Assembly: GCF_022601715.1 (NCBI RefSeq)
Contig: NZ_JAKVIM010000006.1
Span: 124,001 to 188,000, forward strand
Origin: Acinetobacter zhairuonensis
GTDB lineage: Bacteria > Pseudomonadota > Gammaproteobacteria > Pseudomonadales > Moraxellaceae
Length of the DNA stretch: 64,000 bases
Direction of reading: 5' to 3'
Shown piece by piece: positions 27,196-37,516 of the stretch. Below the pieces are notes generated by a model. It did not search any database, was not told the origin of the DNA, and worked only from the letters and a program-made list of their open reading frames with translations. A program made the translations under genes and the position numbers. Position 1 is the stretch's first letter. Each line of letters begins with the position of its first letter.

Positions 27196-28362
27196 TTAAA
27201 AGTATTTGAGCCAAGTTATTTGCTTATTCTTGTGCTTAAACTTTGAGAACCACGCCACCAAAGGATAGAGCAACACAGTTAGCAGTAAAGTAATGAACCA
27301 CAGTGCAGCTACTGAATTGACTGCAAAATAATTTCCGTCGGTAGTACCGATCAGAGCAATACAAATGACATAAAATAGCTTTAGTATAAATAGATGAAGC
27401 AAATAGAAAAACATCGGTACAGAACCAAACACAATCAGTGGCTTAAAGGCATTCCATTTAATCAAAATTTCAAATAACGCTAAAAAAATAAGTCCAAGTC
27501 CAACATTCCAAAGAATAAATAACAAAGAAGGCGGATACTTCGTCAGATTAAAAAAGCTCATAACAGTCATCATCCACGAATCATAAAAGCTCCACGGATG
27601 ATCCCCATAGATATTGATTGACCGCAAAGCCAAAAATAAAACGATGCTAATAATACCCAGTGTAAGCAAATAACGCTGACGCTCTGCGGTACTAAATCGT
27701 GGTTCAAAGAAGTAACCTAATGCATAGCCCACAAAGATCACACCAAACCATGGCAGAACCGGATAGGATGTTCGTATTCTGAGTGTCTCAAATTCGATCC
27801 AACCACGTTCGTGCAGAACAAACCATATTTGTTCTAAGCCAGAGATGCCTCTGAAGGTGATTTGGTCAAGTAAGTTATGCCCAAATATAATGAGTAACCC
27901 AGCACCCAGTAGAATATTTCTTGGTAGCCCAACACATAAGGCCAAAACCAACATACTGATCCCGATAGCCCAGATCACCTGTAAATAAATGATATCTGGA
28001 GGAAATTTTGCAGTCCAAGCAAAGTTCACTAAAGTAAGTTCCAAAAGAATTAGAAACAGACCCCGTTTGAACAAGAAACTGCGAGTACTTGCGAGATTAT
28101 TATTCTTCAATTGATACAAATATGCAGATAAGCCCGTTAACAAAACAAAAATTGGCGCGCAGATGTGGGCTAAGGCTCGGCTACCAAAAAGCGCAGGTTC
28201 TGTCTCCATAATGTTCATGGGGTCTGTGACTTGTTTATTGAGATAAAAAGTTTCTCGAACATGATCGAGTAACATGATCACAATCACCAAGCCGCGTAGC
28301 GCATCAATTGATTGCAATCGAGATAATATTTTAACTTCTGGCATGATCACTATAAAATTCAT
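27196..28362 (-). CDS. DUF1624-type membrane acyltransferase (HGSNAT-like)
   Basis: A 388-residue protein with about ten membrane helices. It opens with RLQSIDALRGLVIVIMLLDHVRETF, the signature of DUF1624/heparan-alpha-glucosaminide N-acetyltransferase-like proteins, with the catalytic-type His in LLDHVR (described here as residues 16-40). These move acyl groups across the inner membrane onto sugars or other acceptors. It is divergent from a TonB receptor and shares its promoter region, which has a Zur-like box. ATG 28344 is an alternative start. Confidence 0.75.
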   Translation of the reverse strand: MNFIVIMPEVKILSRLQSIDALRGLVIVIMLLDHVRETFYLNKQVTDPMNIMETEPALFGSRALAHICAPIFVLLTGLSAYLYQLKNNNLASTRSFLFKRGLFLILLELTLVNFAWTAKFPPDIIYLQVIWAIGISMLVLALCVGLPRNILLGAGLLIIFGHNLLDQITFRGISGLEQIWFVLHERGWIEFETLRIRTSYPVLPWFGVIFVGYALGYFFEPRFSTAERQRYLLTLGIISIVLFLALRSINIYGDHPWSFYDSWMMTVMSFFNLTKYPPSLLFILWNVGLGLIFLALFEILIKWNAFKPLIVFGSVPMFFYLLHLFILKLFYVICIALIGTTDGNYFAVNSVAALWFITLLLTVLLYPLVAWFSKFKHKNKQITWLKYF

Positions 28363-28370
28363 ATATGTAA

Positions 28371-28385
28371 TGTTATATTATTACA
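28371..28385. promoter_or_regulatory. Zur-like box between acyltransferase and TonB receptor
   Basis: TGTTATATTATTACA differs at one position from the Zur palindrome core TGTTATAWTATAACA. It is also part of a wider dyad TGTAAT-N8-ATTACA (28366-28385). The site lies in the 58-bp divergent promoter, where bound repressor could block both genes. Confidence 0.5.
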
Positions 28386-28420
28386 ATAATTAAATTTTGT
28401 CTCTTCGATTGAGTCGTTTT

Positions 28421-30559
28421 ATGCAACGCAAAAATTATTTCATTTCTTCTGTTTTGGGACTTTCTTTATTTCCAGGTTTAACATGGGGCGATGATAAATC
28501 GACGAATGTTCTTTCGACGATTACGCTGCAAGCAGTGGATGGTCAGGAAAGTGAAACTAAAACATCGGTGGCTACAAAATTCGCACATGATGCGGTGGAT
28601 ATTCCATTCAGTCGCAGTTTTTTGTCTGAAGAAATTTTGAAGCAACAGGACGTACAGCGGATTGATGAAGCCATTCAACTGGTTAATGGTGTATACGCAC
28701 AGAATAATTATGGTGGCGGTTTTTGGGACAACTATTCGATTCGTGGTTTTACAACCGATCCTAATGTAAGTGCAACTATTATCCGTAATGGATTGAGCGT
28801 AAACCGTGGTTTAAGTGCACCACGTGACATGCTCAATATCGAATCCATGGATTTTCTAAAAGGTCCTGCCGCAGCTCTCTACGGTCGGGGTGAAATGGGA
28901 GGCTTACTCAACATCACTGCAAAAAAACCACAATGGGAACCCCAAGGAGAGGTCTATCTTAGAGCCAATACTGAAGAAAAATATCGTGGTAGTTTTGAAT
29001 ATACCGCACCAATTAATGATCAGGTTGCTTACAGATTTGCAGTTGCACATGAAGATAACCAAAGTTTCCGTGACTATGTCAACAGCGAACGTTGGTTCTT
29101 TTCACCTCAACTCAGTTGGAAAATTTCTGACCAGACTCAACTCAATTTTGACAGTGAAATTACCCGTCAAAAAGGATTATTTGACCGTGGCATCAGTGCC
29201 TACAAGGGACAGATCTTCATGGATCGTACAACCTACACAGGTGAACCTTCTGCAGATGAGAATGAAGTCAGCGACCAGTTTTATCAACTACATTTGGCAC
29301 ATGAGTTGGATGATGACTGGAAACTCAACAGTGCCATCAGTTACAAGCAGGGGAAAATTGCTGGAAGTTCAAATGAACCACGAAACTTTGAGGCTGATGG
29401 TGAAACTTTGAACCGTCAGCGTCGTCAGCGATATACCTACACTGCCGATCGATTGGCGCAGACTGAATTATTAGGAAAAGTGGACACGGCTTGGGCGAAA
29501 CATGAAGTTTTAGTTAGTGCCGAACTCGGCACATTAGTTTTTGATCAGCGCCAGTTCCGCTGCGACAATGGACGTGCAGGATTTGTCAATGGTGGATACA
29601 GCAATCCAAGCCGATACTGTGTTAACCAGATCAATGTCAATCACCCGCAATATGGGACTTATCCCAAAGAGATGGGGCTATTCACCAACACACATGAAGT
29701 ACAAGACTATATGGCTTTGAATCTACAAGACCATATGTTCTTGAATGATCAATGGAGTATTTTAATAGGTGGCCGTTTAGATCACGTTAAACAGAGTTTG
29801 GACAATTACGTCAATCGTATTTATTCGAATAAAACCTTCAATGAAATTTCACCCCGACTCGGCATCAATTATAAGGTGAACGATCACTTGTCATTTTATA
29901 GCAACTATGGCAAATCTTTTGCACTAAATACAGGAACTGACACGAGCGGTAATGTGTTTGCTCCAGAAAAAGGTGAAAGCTATGAAATGGGTTCCAAATA
30001 CCAACCTACAGATAATAGCTTATTCAGTGTTGCAGTATTTCATATGAAAAAACGCAATGCTTTGACGACTGATCCAAATGATCCTAGTTATCAATATGCG
30101 GCAGGGGAAGCACGAAGCCAAGGTGTTGAGTTAAGCTTCAAGACCCAGATATTTTCAAAATTAGACCTATTGGCCAACTACACTTATACCGATGCAATCA
30201 TTACCAAAGACACCAACATTGCAAAAGGTACACGCTTAAATAGTGTTCCGCGAAACAATGCTAATCTTAGCCTTGATTACACATTATTCGACAACGAACA
30301 TCGCAAAGCAGGTATAGGGGGTAATCTGATTTATGTTGGGAAACGCAACGGCACTCAAAATGACCAAGGGAATCTGGAATTGCCAGGCTATAGCGTAGTG
30401 AATCTAAATGCCTATTACGAACCTAATAGCAAGTTTCGTTATCAGTTTAATCTCAACAACGTATTTGATAAAACTTATTATGTAGAGAGTTATAACGAAA
30501 TGTGGATACAGCCAGGTGATCCAATAAATGCTTCTCTGTCTGTACAGTGGATGTTCTAA
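28421..30559 (+). CDS. TonB-dependent siderophore-type receptor, paralogue of 2078-4177
   Basis: Using ATG 28421 (an in-frame TTG lies 24 bp upstream) gives 712 residues with signal peptide cut near TWG. Plug motifs are EAIQLVNGV, IRGFTTDP, DFLKGPAAALYG and LLNITAKKP; the terminal strand ends WMF. One cysteine pair in a barrel loop (RCDNGR and RYCVN) is absent from the first receptor. The two receptors share plug, loop and C-terminal motifs and arose by duplication. The Zur-like box upstream suggests regulation by zinc, so the ligand may be a metallophore complex rather than classical ferric siderophore. Confidence 0.9.
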   Translation: MQRKNYFISSVLGLSLFPGLTWGDDKSTNVLSTITLQAVDGQESETKTSVATKFAHDAVDIPFSRSFLSEEILKQQDVQRIDEAIQLVNGVYAQNNYGGGFWDNYSIRGFTTDPNVSATIIRNGLSVNRGLSAPRDMLNIESMDFLKGPAAALYGRGEMGGLLNITAKKPQWEPQGEVYLRANTEEKYRGSFEYTAPINDQVAYRFAVAHEDNQSFRDYVNSERWFFSPQLSWKISDQTQLNFDSEITRQKGLFDRGISAYKGQIFMDRTTYTGEPSADENEVSDQFYQLHLAHELDDDWKLNSAISYKQGKIAGSSNEPRNFEADGETLNRQRRQRYTYTADRLAQTELLGKVDTAWAKHEVLVSAELGTLVFDQRQFRCDNGRAGFVNGGYSNPSRYCVNQINVNHPQYGTYPKEMGLFTNTHEVQDYMALNLQDHMFLNDQWSILIGGRLDHVKQSLDNYVNRIYSNKTFNEISPRLGINYKVNDHLSFYSNYGKSFALNTGTDTSGNVFAPEKGESYEMGSKYQPTDNSLFSVAVFHMKKRNALTTDPNDPSYQYAAGEARSQGVELSFKTQIFSKLDLLANYTYTDAIITKDTNIAKGTRLNSVPRNNANLSLDYTLFDNEHRKAGIGGNLIYVGKRNGTQNDQGNLELPGYSVVNLNAYYEPNSKFRYQFNLNNVFDKTYYVESYNEMWIQPGDPINASLSVQWMF

Positions 30560-30884
30560 CTTAGTTTTGATGCACGTAGTTCAGGCGAACATAGTCAGAA
30601 CACCCATATTTTTCTTATCCTAGCCTTAAGCTAAGAAAAAAAAGTTTGATTCGTATTTGGAAGGAGTTTTGTTGCAGAGTATTTGGTTTCGACAAAATGC
30701 ACTGCAACAAACTGTTAATCAATAAATTATAGGCAAAGTATTTTTCAATTCAGGTCAAGGAGATAGAAGTACGCATAGCCTTATTGAATAAATTTACTGA
30801 ATTAGGCAAACCGCATCTCCAAGTCACACTTAAATTTTTCAATCCCTTTAAGACGACCTCCAGTTTGAGTTTACTTAAACATAT
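30560..30884. other. Intergenic between convergent genes
   Basis: 325 bp with no gene and no strong hairpin; weak self-complementarity around 30618-30637 precedes an A-run. Confidence 0.4.
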
Positions 30885-31274
30885 CTACATTACGGACAGT
30901 GCAGCGGCTATCATTAATCCACCAATTAAAGAGATATGTTCTAATGCAATGTGAAATTCCGAGGTACGCTGAGGCTCATCAAATTTCCAGAATGCATGTC
31001 CTAACGGAATGGTTAGCAAGGTAAATATAATCAAAGCGCCTGCACCTATCCATCCAAAGCCATATGGATTAAGAATGATGAGCAATGAGCCCATAAGTTG
31101 GCAAAAAATTGTTGCTACTGCAAAAAATCTTGGATAAGGAAGCTGGACATCTTTCATTTCCTTTTCAATTTCTTGGAAATTAACGATTCCATAAATTCCT
31201 GCAATCCAAAAGAAAAATGTCAGAATAATTTTTGCAACAATTAAAAAGAGCGTACTTGATAGGATTTCAATCAT
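30885..31274 (-). CDS. DoxX-family small membrane protein
   Basis: A 129-residue protein with four membrane helices. The DoxX-type features are a first helix with FWIAGIYGI, PRFFAVATIFCQLMGSLL in the second, and a polar FWKFDEP turn. DoxX proteins are linked to respiration, thiosulfate metabolism or redox stress, often next to flavin oxidoreductases, and a MdaB-like quinone reductase lies 508 bp away. Exact role unknown. Confidence 0.75.
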   Translation of the reverse strand: MIEILSSTLFLIVAKIILTFFFWIAGIYGIVNFQEIEKEMKDVQLPYPRFFAVATIFCQLMGSLLIILNPYGFGWIGAGALIIFTLLTIPLGHAFWKFDEPQRTSEFHIALEHISLIGGLMIAAALSVM

Positions 31275-31781
31275 TAGGACTCAATAAGGATGACAATAAG
31301 CAGACTCATGAGTATAGAAATCAATTACCATACTGTAAAGTCTTCTATATAAATTAGCTTATAAAACGATCAATACCTTTTTGAGAAACCATGTCAACAA
31401 TATCACATAAAATCAATATATATCAGCAATTTAAATAGACATATATCCTGTTGAAAAAGCACAACTAGAACTCTCTAAATCATCTTGTTCTGTATTAAAT
31501 ATTTTATATACCTAAAGACAATCAAGATTAGAGGAATTTATAAATCCTATATTAAAATTTATATTTAAATTCAATCTATTCAAAACCTTAAATCACACAA
31601 AGATGATTAAAAACCGATCTATGTTGCTCTTTCATTATCTATTAACTATACTTATTAGTAGTCTAATTGTAGATTTTAAGCTAAATAGCTTGCTAATTAG
31701 ACATATTTTACTGGTGGTATCAATTTAGTAATAACATTATTTATCAGCAACTTATGTTCTTTTTCTCCCAAAAGGTAATAT
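31275..31781. other. AT-rich divergent intergenic region
   Basis: 507 bp of very AT-rich sequence between doxX-like and mdaB-like genes. I see no gene or defined operator. Confidence 0.45.
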
Positions 31782-32360
31782 ATGAGTAACATTTTAATTG
31801 TTAATGGTGCTAAGGCTTTTGACTTTGCTAAAGGTGAACTAAATGAGCTTTATGTTAGTACAGCTCAGAAACTATTAAGTGATAGCGGTCATAAGGTAAC
31901 AGTCACACATGCTGATAGTAATTACGATGTTGAATCAGAAATTCAAAAAATTCTTGATAGTGACATTTTAATCTATCAAATGCCTGGTTGGTGGATGGGT
32001 GAGCCTTGGACTGTCAAAAAATGGATGGATGATGTATTTACAATAGGTCACGGTAGGCTTTATGCAAGTGATGGTCGTACTAGATCTGATGAATCACGCA
32101 AATATGGTTCAGGTGGTTTACTGCACGATAAAAAGTACATGTTATCTCTTACTTGGAATGCACCATTAGAGGCTTTTACTGACCCTGAGCAGTTTTTTGA
32201 AGGGTATGGGGTTGATGGCGTTTATCTCCATTTTCATAAAGCTAATCAATTTTTAGGCATGAAACCCCTTGCAACATTTATAACGAATGATGTCGTTAAA
32301 AATCCAAAAGTAAGTGAAGAGATAAAGCGTTTTGAAAAACATCTTTTAAATGAAGTTTAA
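31782..32360 (+). CDS. mdaB: NAD(P)H:quinone oxidoreductase MdaB-like
   Basis: A 192-residue flavodoxin-fold enzyme. The phosphate loop is NGAKAFDFAKGELN, and the FAD/quinone region has YQMPGWWMGEPWTVKKW and the GSGGLL segment. Length and motifs match MdaB, which reduces quinones by two electrons and limits oxidative stress. A TetR gene lies downstream on the same strand and may control it. The start ATG follows AAAGGTAAT. Confidence 0.87.
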   Translation: MSNILIVNGAKAFDFAKGELNELYVSTAQKLLSDSGHKVTVTHADSNYDVESEIQKILDSDILIYQMPGWWMGEPWTVKKWMDDVFTIGHGRLYASDGRTRSDESRKYGSGGLLHDKKYMLSLTWNAPLEAFTDPEQFFEGYGVDGVYLHFHKANQFLGMKPLATFITNDVVKNPKVSEEIKRFEKHLLNEV

Positions 32361-32731
32361 TTCTAAATTTTAAGCTCCATTATTGGCGCAATAAAATACT
32401 AAGTAATTAATCATTCATTTAAACTTAAAATGAAAGGTTATTTTCTCTTGAAATAAGGTTTGGATGTAGGGATTGTTTCGAATAAATTTCTTTCCCTTGT
32501 CCCTTCCTTAAAAGAGAAAAATCTATCCTGAGTTCAATATTATTGAAAACAGTCCTCTATTTGAAACCTTATTCCTTACCATTTATAGTTTAAAATTATC
32601 TAGATTATTTCTTTTTATTTCAATTTTTTAACGCTAAAATTTAAGACTTCACTAGTCAATTCGTATGCATCATAGTGACTATTTATCTTTAAGTTATATT
32701 GAGCATTATTCATGGTTATATCGGTAGCTTA
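32361..32731. other. Intergenic, AT-rich
   Basis: 371 bp between mdaB-like and TetR genes. An in-frame TTG at 32699 precedes the chosen TetR start. No clear regulatory element. Confidence 0.4.
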
Positions 32732-33370
32732 ATGGAAATTAAAAAAACTCGTGGTCCAGGTCGACCAAAAGACTCATCAAGAAAACTGGCTATTCTTGTA
32801 TCGGCACGTAAGCTTTTTCTTGAGTATGGACTGGATGTGACAATTGATACAATTGCATTAAACGCTGGTGTTGCTAAATCTACTGTTTACTCACATTTCT
32901 CGGATAAAGAGAGTCTTTTAGAAGCAGTCATTAGACATGAATCAGACCTCACAATTAGCGACGAACAATTTAAGCAAAGTCTTAGTATGCCTTTAAATTT
33001 GGTACTTAAATCTTTTGGTTTGCGTTATGTCCGCTTTATTAATAATAGAGAGATTTTGGGTTGGGATCGTCTTATTGCTGCTGCGGCAGTAAAATCCCCT
33101 CAGTTGCCTGAACGTTTTTTTGCTGCTGGCCCTGGTAGAGGGCAATACATGCTTATAGCACTCCTTTCTCAAGCAATAGCGAAAGGTGAAATTAAAAGAT
33201 GTGAGCCACATATCGCCGCAGATTATCTGACAGGCTTATGGCTGGGTTTCACCAGTTTAGAAATTAAACTGGGGGTTAGATCCATTCTTTCTGATGATGA
33301 AATTGAAACAAGAGTGGAACAAGGAATTGATATCTTTATGTCGTATTATGGTCCTGTAAAGGATGAATAA
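32732..33370 (+). CDS. TetR/AcrR-family regulator
   Basis: With ATG 32732 the protein has 212 residues. A basic N-terminal arm (RGPGRPKDSS) precedes the helix-turn-helix VTIDTIALNAGVAKSTVYSHF, and a C-terminal ligand domain of the AefR-like type follows (LERFF-like AAAAVKSPQLPERFF). Likely targets are mdaB upstream or the gene itself. The ligand is unknown. Confidence 0.85.
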   Translation: MEIKKTRGPGRPKDSSRKLAILVSARKLFLEYGLDVTIDTIALNAGVAKSTVYSHFSDKESLLEAVIRHESDLTISDEQFKQSLSMPLNLVLKSFGLRYVRFINNREILGWDRLIAAAAVKSPQLPERFFAAGPGRGQYMLIALLSQAIAKGEIKRCEPHIAADYLTGLWLGFTSLEIKLGVRSILSDDEIETRVEQGIDIFMSYYGPVKDE

Positions 33371-33408
33371 ATATTTCATTTAGATAATCGTTTAAGCAAT
33401 TGTCTTTA

Positions 33409-34206
33409 TTAAGTATTGAGTGAAGAAAAGTACTTAGTCGGGGATTTCCCCAATGCTTTTTTAAACATGGTTATAAATGCATTAACTGAATCATATCCTA
33501 AATTTCCTGCTACATTTTGAACCGATTGTCCTTCTGCTAATTGGGTTAAAGCAATCATAAGATAGAGCTGTTGTCTCCATTTTCCAAAACTTAAACCAGT
33601 TGAATTCTCAATTAATCTCGCTAAGGAGCGTTCACTGGTGGAAAGCTCTTCAGACCATTGTTTAAGCGTGTTTCGATTACTTGGGTCAGAAATAAGCGCA
33701 TCTGATATATGCCGAATCTTAGGATGATTGGTCATTGGTAAGTGTAATTCCTTAACTGGAGCATCAGATAGTTGCTCAAGTAATACAGCAGCAAGTCGTG
33801 CTGTCGGTCCGTCCGCAGGATAGGATGGATCTTGTTGTGCTAAATATATAATTAATTCCCGAATTAATGGGGAAATTGCGATTGTGCAACACTCCATAGG
33901 CATTCTTGCAGCGTCTGGTTCAATGAATAAAAAATATATCTGAGCATTTTCAGTCACTTTAAAACAATGATTTGTTCCACTCGGTATCCAAACAGCATGT
34001 TGAGGGGGTACTAGCCATAAAGCATTTGGAACTTCACAAGTCACTGCACCATGAACAGATAGGATTAATTGACCTTTTCTATGATTGTGCTGACGTGGTG
34101 CTATTTTTTTTAGGTTTGGGGCAAGTTGAAGCGCTATTGTAGATTGTTCGAAGTGATCAGAATCAAAATCATTTATAGAGCTTACGAATATTCGTTGATT
34201 TGGCAT
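33409..34206 (-). CDS. AraC-family regulator, NimR-like
   Basis: A 265-residue regulator with an N-terminal cupin (HNHRKGQLILSVHGAVTC, WLVPPQHAVWIPSG) and a C-terminal AraC double helix-turn-helix (LSTSERSLARLI and YDSVNAFITMFKKALGKSP). This architecture, with a divergent CynX/NimT transporter 86 bp away, matches the E. coli NimR/NimT pair. NimR represses its transporter until the exported compound is present. Confidence 0.85.
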   Translation of the reverse strand: MPNQRIFVSSINDFDSDHFEQSTIALQLAPNLKKIAPRQHNHRKGQLILSVHGAVTCEVPNALWLVPPQHAVWIPSGTNHCFKVTENAQIYFLFIEPDAARMPMECCTIAISPLIRELIIYLAQQDPSYPADGPTARLAAVLLEQLSDAPVKELHLPMTNHPKIRHISDALISDPSNRNTLKQWSEELSTSERSLARLIENSTGLSFGKWRQQLYLMIALTQLAEGQSVQNVAGNLGYDSVNAFITMFKKALGKSPTKYFSSLNT

Positions 34207-34291
34207 GATATAGGTATATTCTGTCCATTTATCTATATTTCACCATAATTCTATGCCATAAAATTGCTTTTTTGGTATTTTATTTGGATTT

Positions 34292-35467
34292 ATGAATAGG
34301 TCGACTACTAAGTATGATTATCAAGCCATACTACTTTGTATAGGGATATTACTTATTGCTTTGAACTTACGTTTACCTTTTACGGGAATAGCACCAGTTT
34401 TATCATGGATCAAAAGTGAATTTAATTTAAGTACTACTGCGATTGGCTTTTTAACCTCATTGCCGCTTATTGCTTTTGCAGTTTTTTCTCCAATTAGTGC
34501 ATCTATAGCGAATAAATTTGGAATAGAGAGAACTCTTTTTAGTGCTCTTATTATTATCGCATTAGGAATTTTAATTCGGTCAGGACAATATTCATGGATG
34601 CTATATGCTGGCACATTATTTATAGGTATTGGAATTTCCTTTGGAAACGTATTGCTACCTAGTCTAATCAAGCGAAGCTTTTCTAAAAGTGCCGCATCTT
34701 TAACAGGGGCATATTCTATTACTATGGGACTTGGTGGAGCGATAGCATCTACGATTGTAATTCCATTAACCCAACTTTGGGGATGGCATATTGCTCTGTC
34801 TATATTTGTGATAGCACCGCTACTTGCTGGAATATTCTGGATTCCTCAATTAAAGAATCATGAAAGTTTAAAGGTCGCAACGAATGCCTCTCAGTCTAGT
34901 AGTAGTGTTTGGAAATCTCCCTTAGCATGGCAAGTAACTTTATTCATGGGTTTTAACGCAATGCCTTTTTATATTGCGGTAGGTTGGTTGCCAACGATTT
35001 TAATGAGTAAAGGTTTATCTGCTGCTGAGGCTGGATCATTACATGGAGTTTTGCAACTTGCTACAGCTATTCCTGGTCTGATTTTAGCTGCGAGTCTACG
35101 CCGTATGAAAGATCAAAGATTAGCAGCAGTTATTGTGAGTCTATTTTCAGCTATTTCATTTGTCGGTCTGGTTTATGCACCTAAATTTGCCTTTATTTGG
35201 TCTATGTTACTAGGCTTTGGCTGTGGGGCAAGTATGATGCTAGGGTTAACTTTTATTGTGTTACGCACAAAATCGACCCAAGATGCGGCAGTACTTTCTG
35301 GTATGGCTCAATGTTTAGGATATTTACTTGCAGCCGTAGGTCCTATGCTATTAGGTAAACTATTTGATATGTTCGGAGATTGGTCAATTCCCTTATTAGT
35401 GACATCAGTTATTGCTGTACTTGGTGCTTATACTGGTATGTTAGCTGGCAGAAATAAATATATTTAA
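34292..35467 (+). CDS. MFS transporter of the CynX/NimT family
   Basis: A 391-residue protein with 12 predicted membrane helices. NLRLPFTGIAPVL near the N-terminus and LGFGCGASMMLGLTFIVLR in the second half are characteristic of the CynX/NimT family. E. coli NimT exports 2-nitroimidazole; others handle cyanate or small organic acids. It is probably repressed by the divergent AraC-family product. Confidence 0.87.
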   Translation: MNRSTTKYDYQAILLCIGILLIALNLRLPFTGIAPVLSWIKSEFNLSTTAIGFLTSLPLIAFAVFSPISASIANKFGIERTLFSALIIIALGILIRSGQYSWMLYAGTLFIGIGISFGNVLLPSLIKRSFSKSAASLTGAYSITMGLGGAIASTIVIPLTQLWGWHIALSIFVIAPLLAGIFWIPQLKNHESLKVATNASQSSSSVWKSPLAWQVTLFMGFNAMPFYIAVGWLPTILMSKGLSAAEAGSLHGVLQLATAIPGLILAASLRRMKDQRLAAVIVSLFSAISFVGLVYAPKFAFIWSMLLGFGCGASMMLGLTFIVLRTKSTQDAAVLSGMAQCLGYLLAAVGPMLLGKLFDMFGDWSIPLLVTSVIAVLGAYTGMLAGRNKYI

Positions 35468-35657
35468 ACTGATATTTAACGTCTTGCGGAATTGCAAGAC
35501 GTAGTATTTACTAATGACACCCAACAACAAGGACGTTGGGAAAATCTTAATCTATATGTTGGATAGATATTATATTATTTTTTAAGAGATTAAATGACTT
35601 AACTAAATTTATGAATTCATTTAGATTAAATAAAAATGAGTAACAGGAAGAAATTTT

Positions 35658-36788
35658 ATGAGAACAAAAAACATTGGATTGGCAAATGTTATTAATTCAG
35701 TAGCATTTCAATTGAATAAATCTAAGTTTGAATCTACTCCCATTGAACTTCCAGAAGCTAAACATTACTTTTTATGTTTAATCGACGGGCTATCTGATAA
35801 TTTATTTTTTGAGAATAAATCTGACTTAAGCTTTCTTAAAACTTTTAATGACCATAAAACAATTGCATCAGGTTTTCCTTCTACTACAGCAACTTGTCTA
35901 ACATCATTGGCAACAGGTTTAGATCCAATTGAACATGGCATAGTTGGATCTGCTTTTTACAATAATCACAAATATTTTAGTCCGCTTAGATGGAGCTATC
36001 TATGTGCACAAGATTCAAGTATTCAGCTCTTAGAATCGGATATTAGGATTCCGAAAGGTATTTGGAGTGACATGCATAATGACGGAATAAAAATAAACGC
36101 ATTTTTACCCTTTGAGATAGCAGATTCTGAATTTACTAAACAGGTATTTTCAGATGCTGAAATTTATAGTTATGAGAATGATACACTCTTAGTGAATCAA
36201 TTAAGCCAATCCAGAGGAACTGCCGAGAGGAGTTTTTCATATATATATTTCGGAAATCTAGACTATGTGGGACATTTGTATGGGGCAGGCTCAAAAGAGT
36301 GGAAAGATGAACTTATTTTACTAGAATCTATTGTTGAAAAGATTCGTAAGGTTATTCCGAATGATGCTGTTTTGATAGTTACAGCTGATCATGGAATGAT
36401 AAATATAGATCGTAATAATATGATTGATTTTAATAAAATAACAGAGCTTAAAAAGGAAACACACCTCCTTTGTGGTGATATTCGTGCTCGGCATATATAT
36501 TTAAAACCTGAATATGCAAAAGATATTAATTTAATTAAATGGCACAGTTATTTAGGCGAAAACTTTAATATTTATAGCAAACAAAATGCGATTGATAACC
36601 AAATGTTTGGTACACAAAAAAACTCATCTTTTAATCATAGACTAGGTGATTTAATTGTTGTGAGTAAAAATCAATATGGATTAGTGGATTCTAACTCTTT
36701 ATATGATCAATATCAGACAAGCTGGATCGGTCATCACGGCGCTATTTCTGATGATGAACAAAGAATCCCTCTCCTGATATGGGGGTAA
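35658..36788 (+). CDS. Alkaline-phosphatase-superfamily phosphodiesterase/nucleotide pyrophosphatase-like
   Basis: A 376-residue protein. The N-terminal metal motif is CLIDGLSDN, the nucleophile Thr lies in SGFPSTTATC, and further metal ligands are in FGNLDYVGHLYG, VTADHGM and IGHHGAIS. This is the PF01663-type arrangement (type I phosphodiesterase/NPP). No signal peptide is visible, so it is probably cytoplasmic. The start is preceded by GGAAG. The local codon use is very AT-rich and there are no functional neighbours, hinting at transfer. Substrate unknown. Confidence 0.8.
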   Translation: MRTKNIGLANVINSVAFQLNKSKFESTPIELPEAKHYFLCLIDGLSDNLFFENKSDLSFLKTFNDHKTIASGFPSTTATCLTSLATGLDPIEHGIVGSAFYNNHKYFSPLRWSYLCAQDSSIQLLESDIRIPKGIWSDMHNDGIKINAFLPFEIADSEFTKQVFSDAEIYSYENDTLLVNQLSQSRGTAERSFSYIYFGNLDYVGHLYGAGSKEWKDELILLESIVEKIRKVIPNDAVLIVTADHGMINIDRNNMIDFNKITELKKETHLLCGDIRARHIYLKPEYAKDINLIKWHSYLGENFNIYSKQNAIDNQMFGTQKNSSFNHRLGDLIVVSKNQYGLVDSNSLYDQYQTSWIGHHGAISDDEQRIPLLIWG

Positions 36789-36861
36789 TTATTTCAAATA
36801 TTCGGCGTGTCGGATTAAACAGCCTAGTTTCGTTATGCGACATATCGACGAGGACAAAAGG

Positions 36862-36887
36862 AAAGGGCAAATATCCCTTTTTTCTTT
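36862..36887 (+). terminator. Probable terminator of the phosphodiesterase gene
   Basis: AAAGGG, seven bases, CCCTTT followed by a T-rich tail, about 75 bp after the stop. Confidence 0.5.
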
Positions 36888-37516
36888 AAAATATTATTAT
36901 TCATCTTTCCCAAGATCTTCACTTCAGTCTCTTAAGGCTTCTTTCGCTTTGAGGTCTTTTTAATTTTAGTTATAAGCCATTGAATTAAAATACTTTATAA
37001 TATTAATAACTCTTATAGACGACGGATTTCATTAACGTTTCTTTCATACCTTAAATTCCCTTGCTCCTTATTTTGTACACTTTATTCATGCTGTAAATTC
37101 CTGCAACTAAATAACTGGTAACTTTTTTTCGATAGAGCTACTGAGCTCATCCTAGATGGGCTACCGTGCGTTTGAATCTGAAATAGTTTTACTCCACATC
37201 GAAACCGTGATGGGGGAATGGGGTTACAGATCTGCTCTCGTTTCTGAGTACCACAAAATTCTAAAAAATACTCTAACAACATGCATGAAATGGGGGAGAG
37301 TTTTTGAGTAACTTCAGCAATAAGATGCTGGTAAAATTTAAGTTTTATATAACAACATAAGATATTTTGGACTTATTGGTTTTATTATCTATCTTTATTA
37401 GATGTTTTAGTTTGTTTCGAAATTATTATAAGGTTGCTTTAGATGATTAATTTTATTGTTCTTTGGATAGTATAAAAAAATTAGATCATCATATCTATCT
37501 TATGAGATAGCGACGG

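Noticed and set aside
37082..37282. 66-codon minus-strand frame in the 1.1-kb gap
   Set aside because: No ribosome binding site and a composition (many Ser, Cys, Pro, Arg) typical of chance frames; no neighbouring operon.
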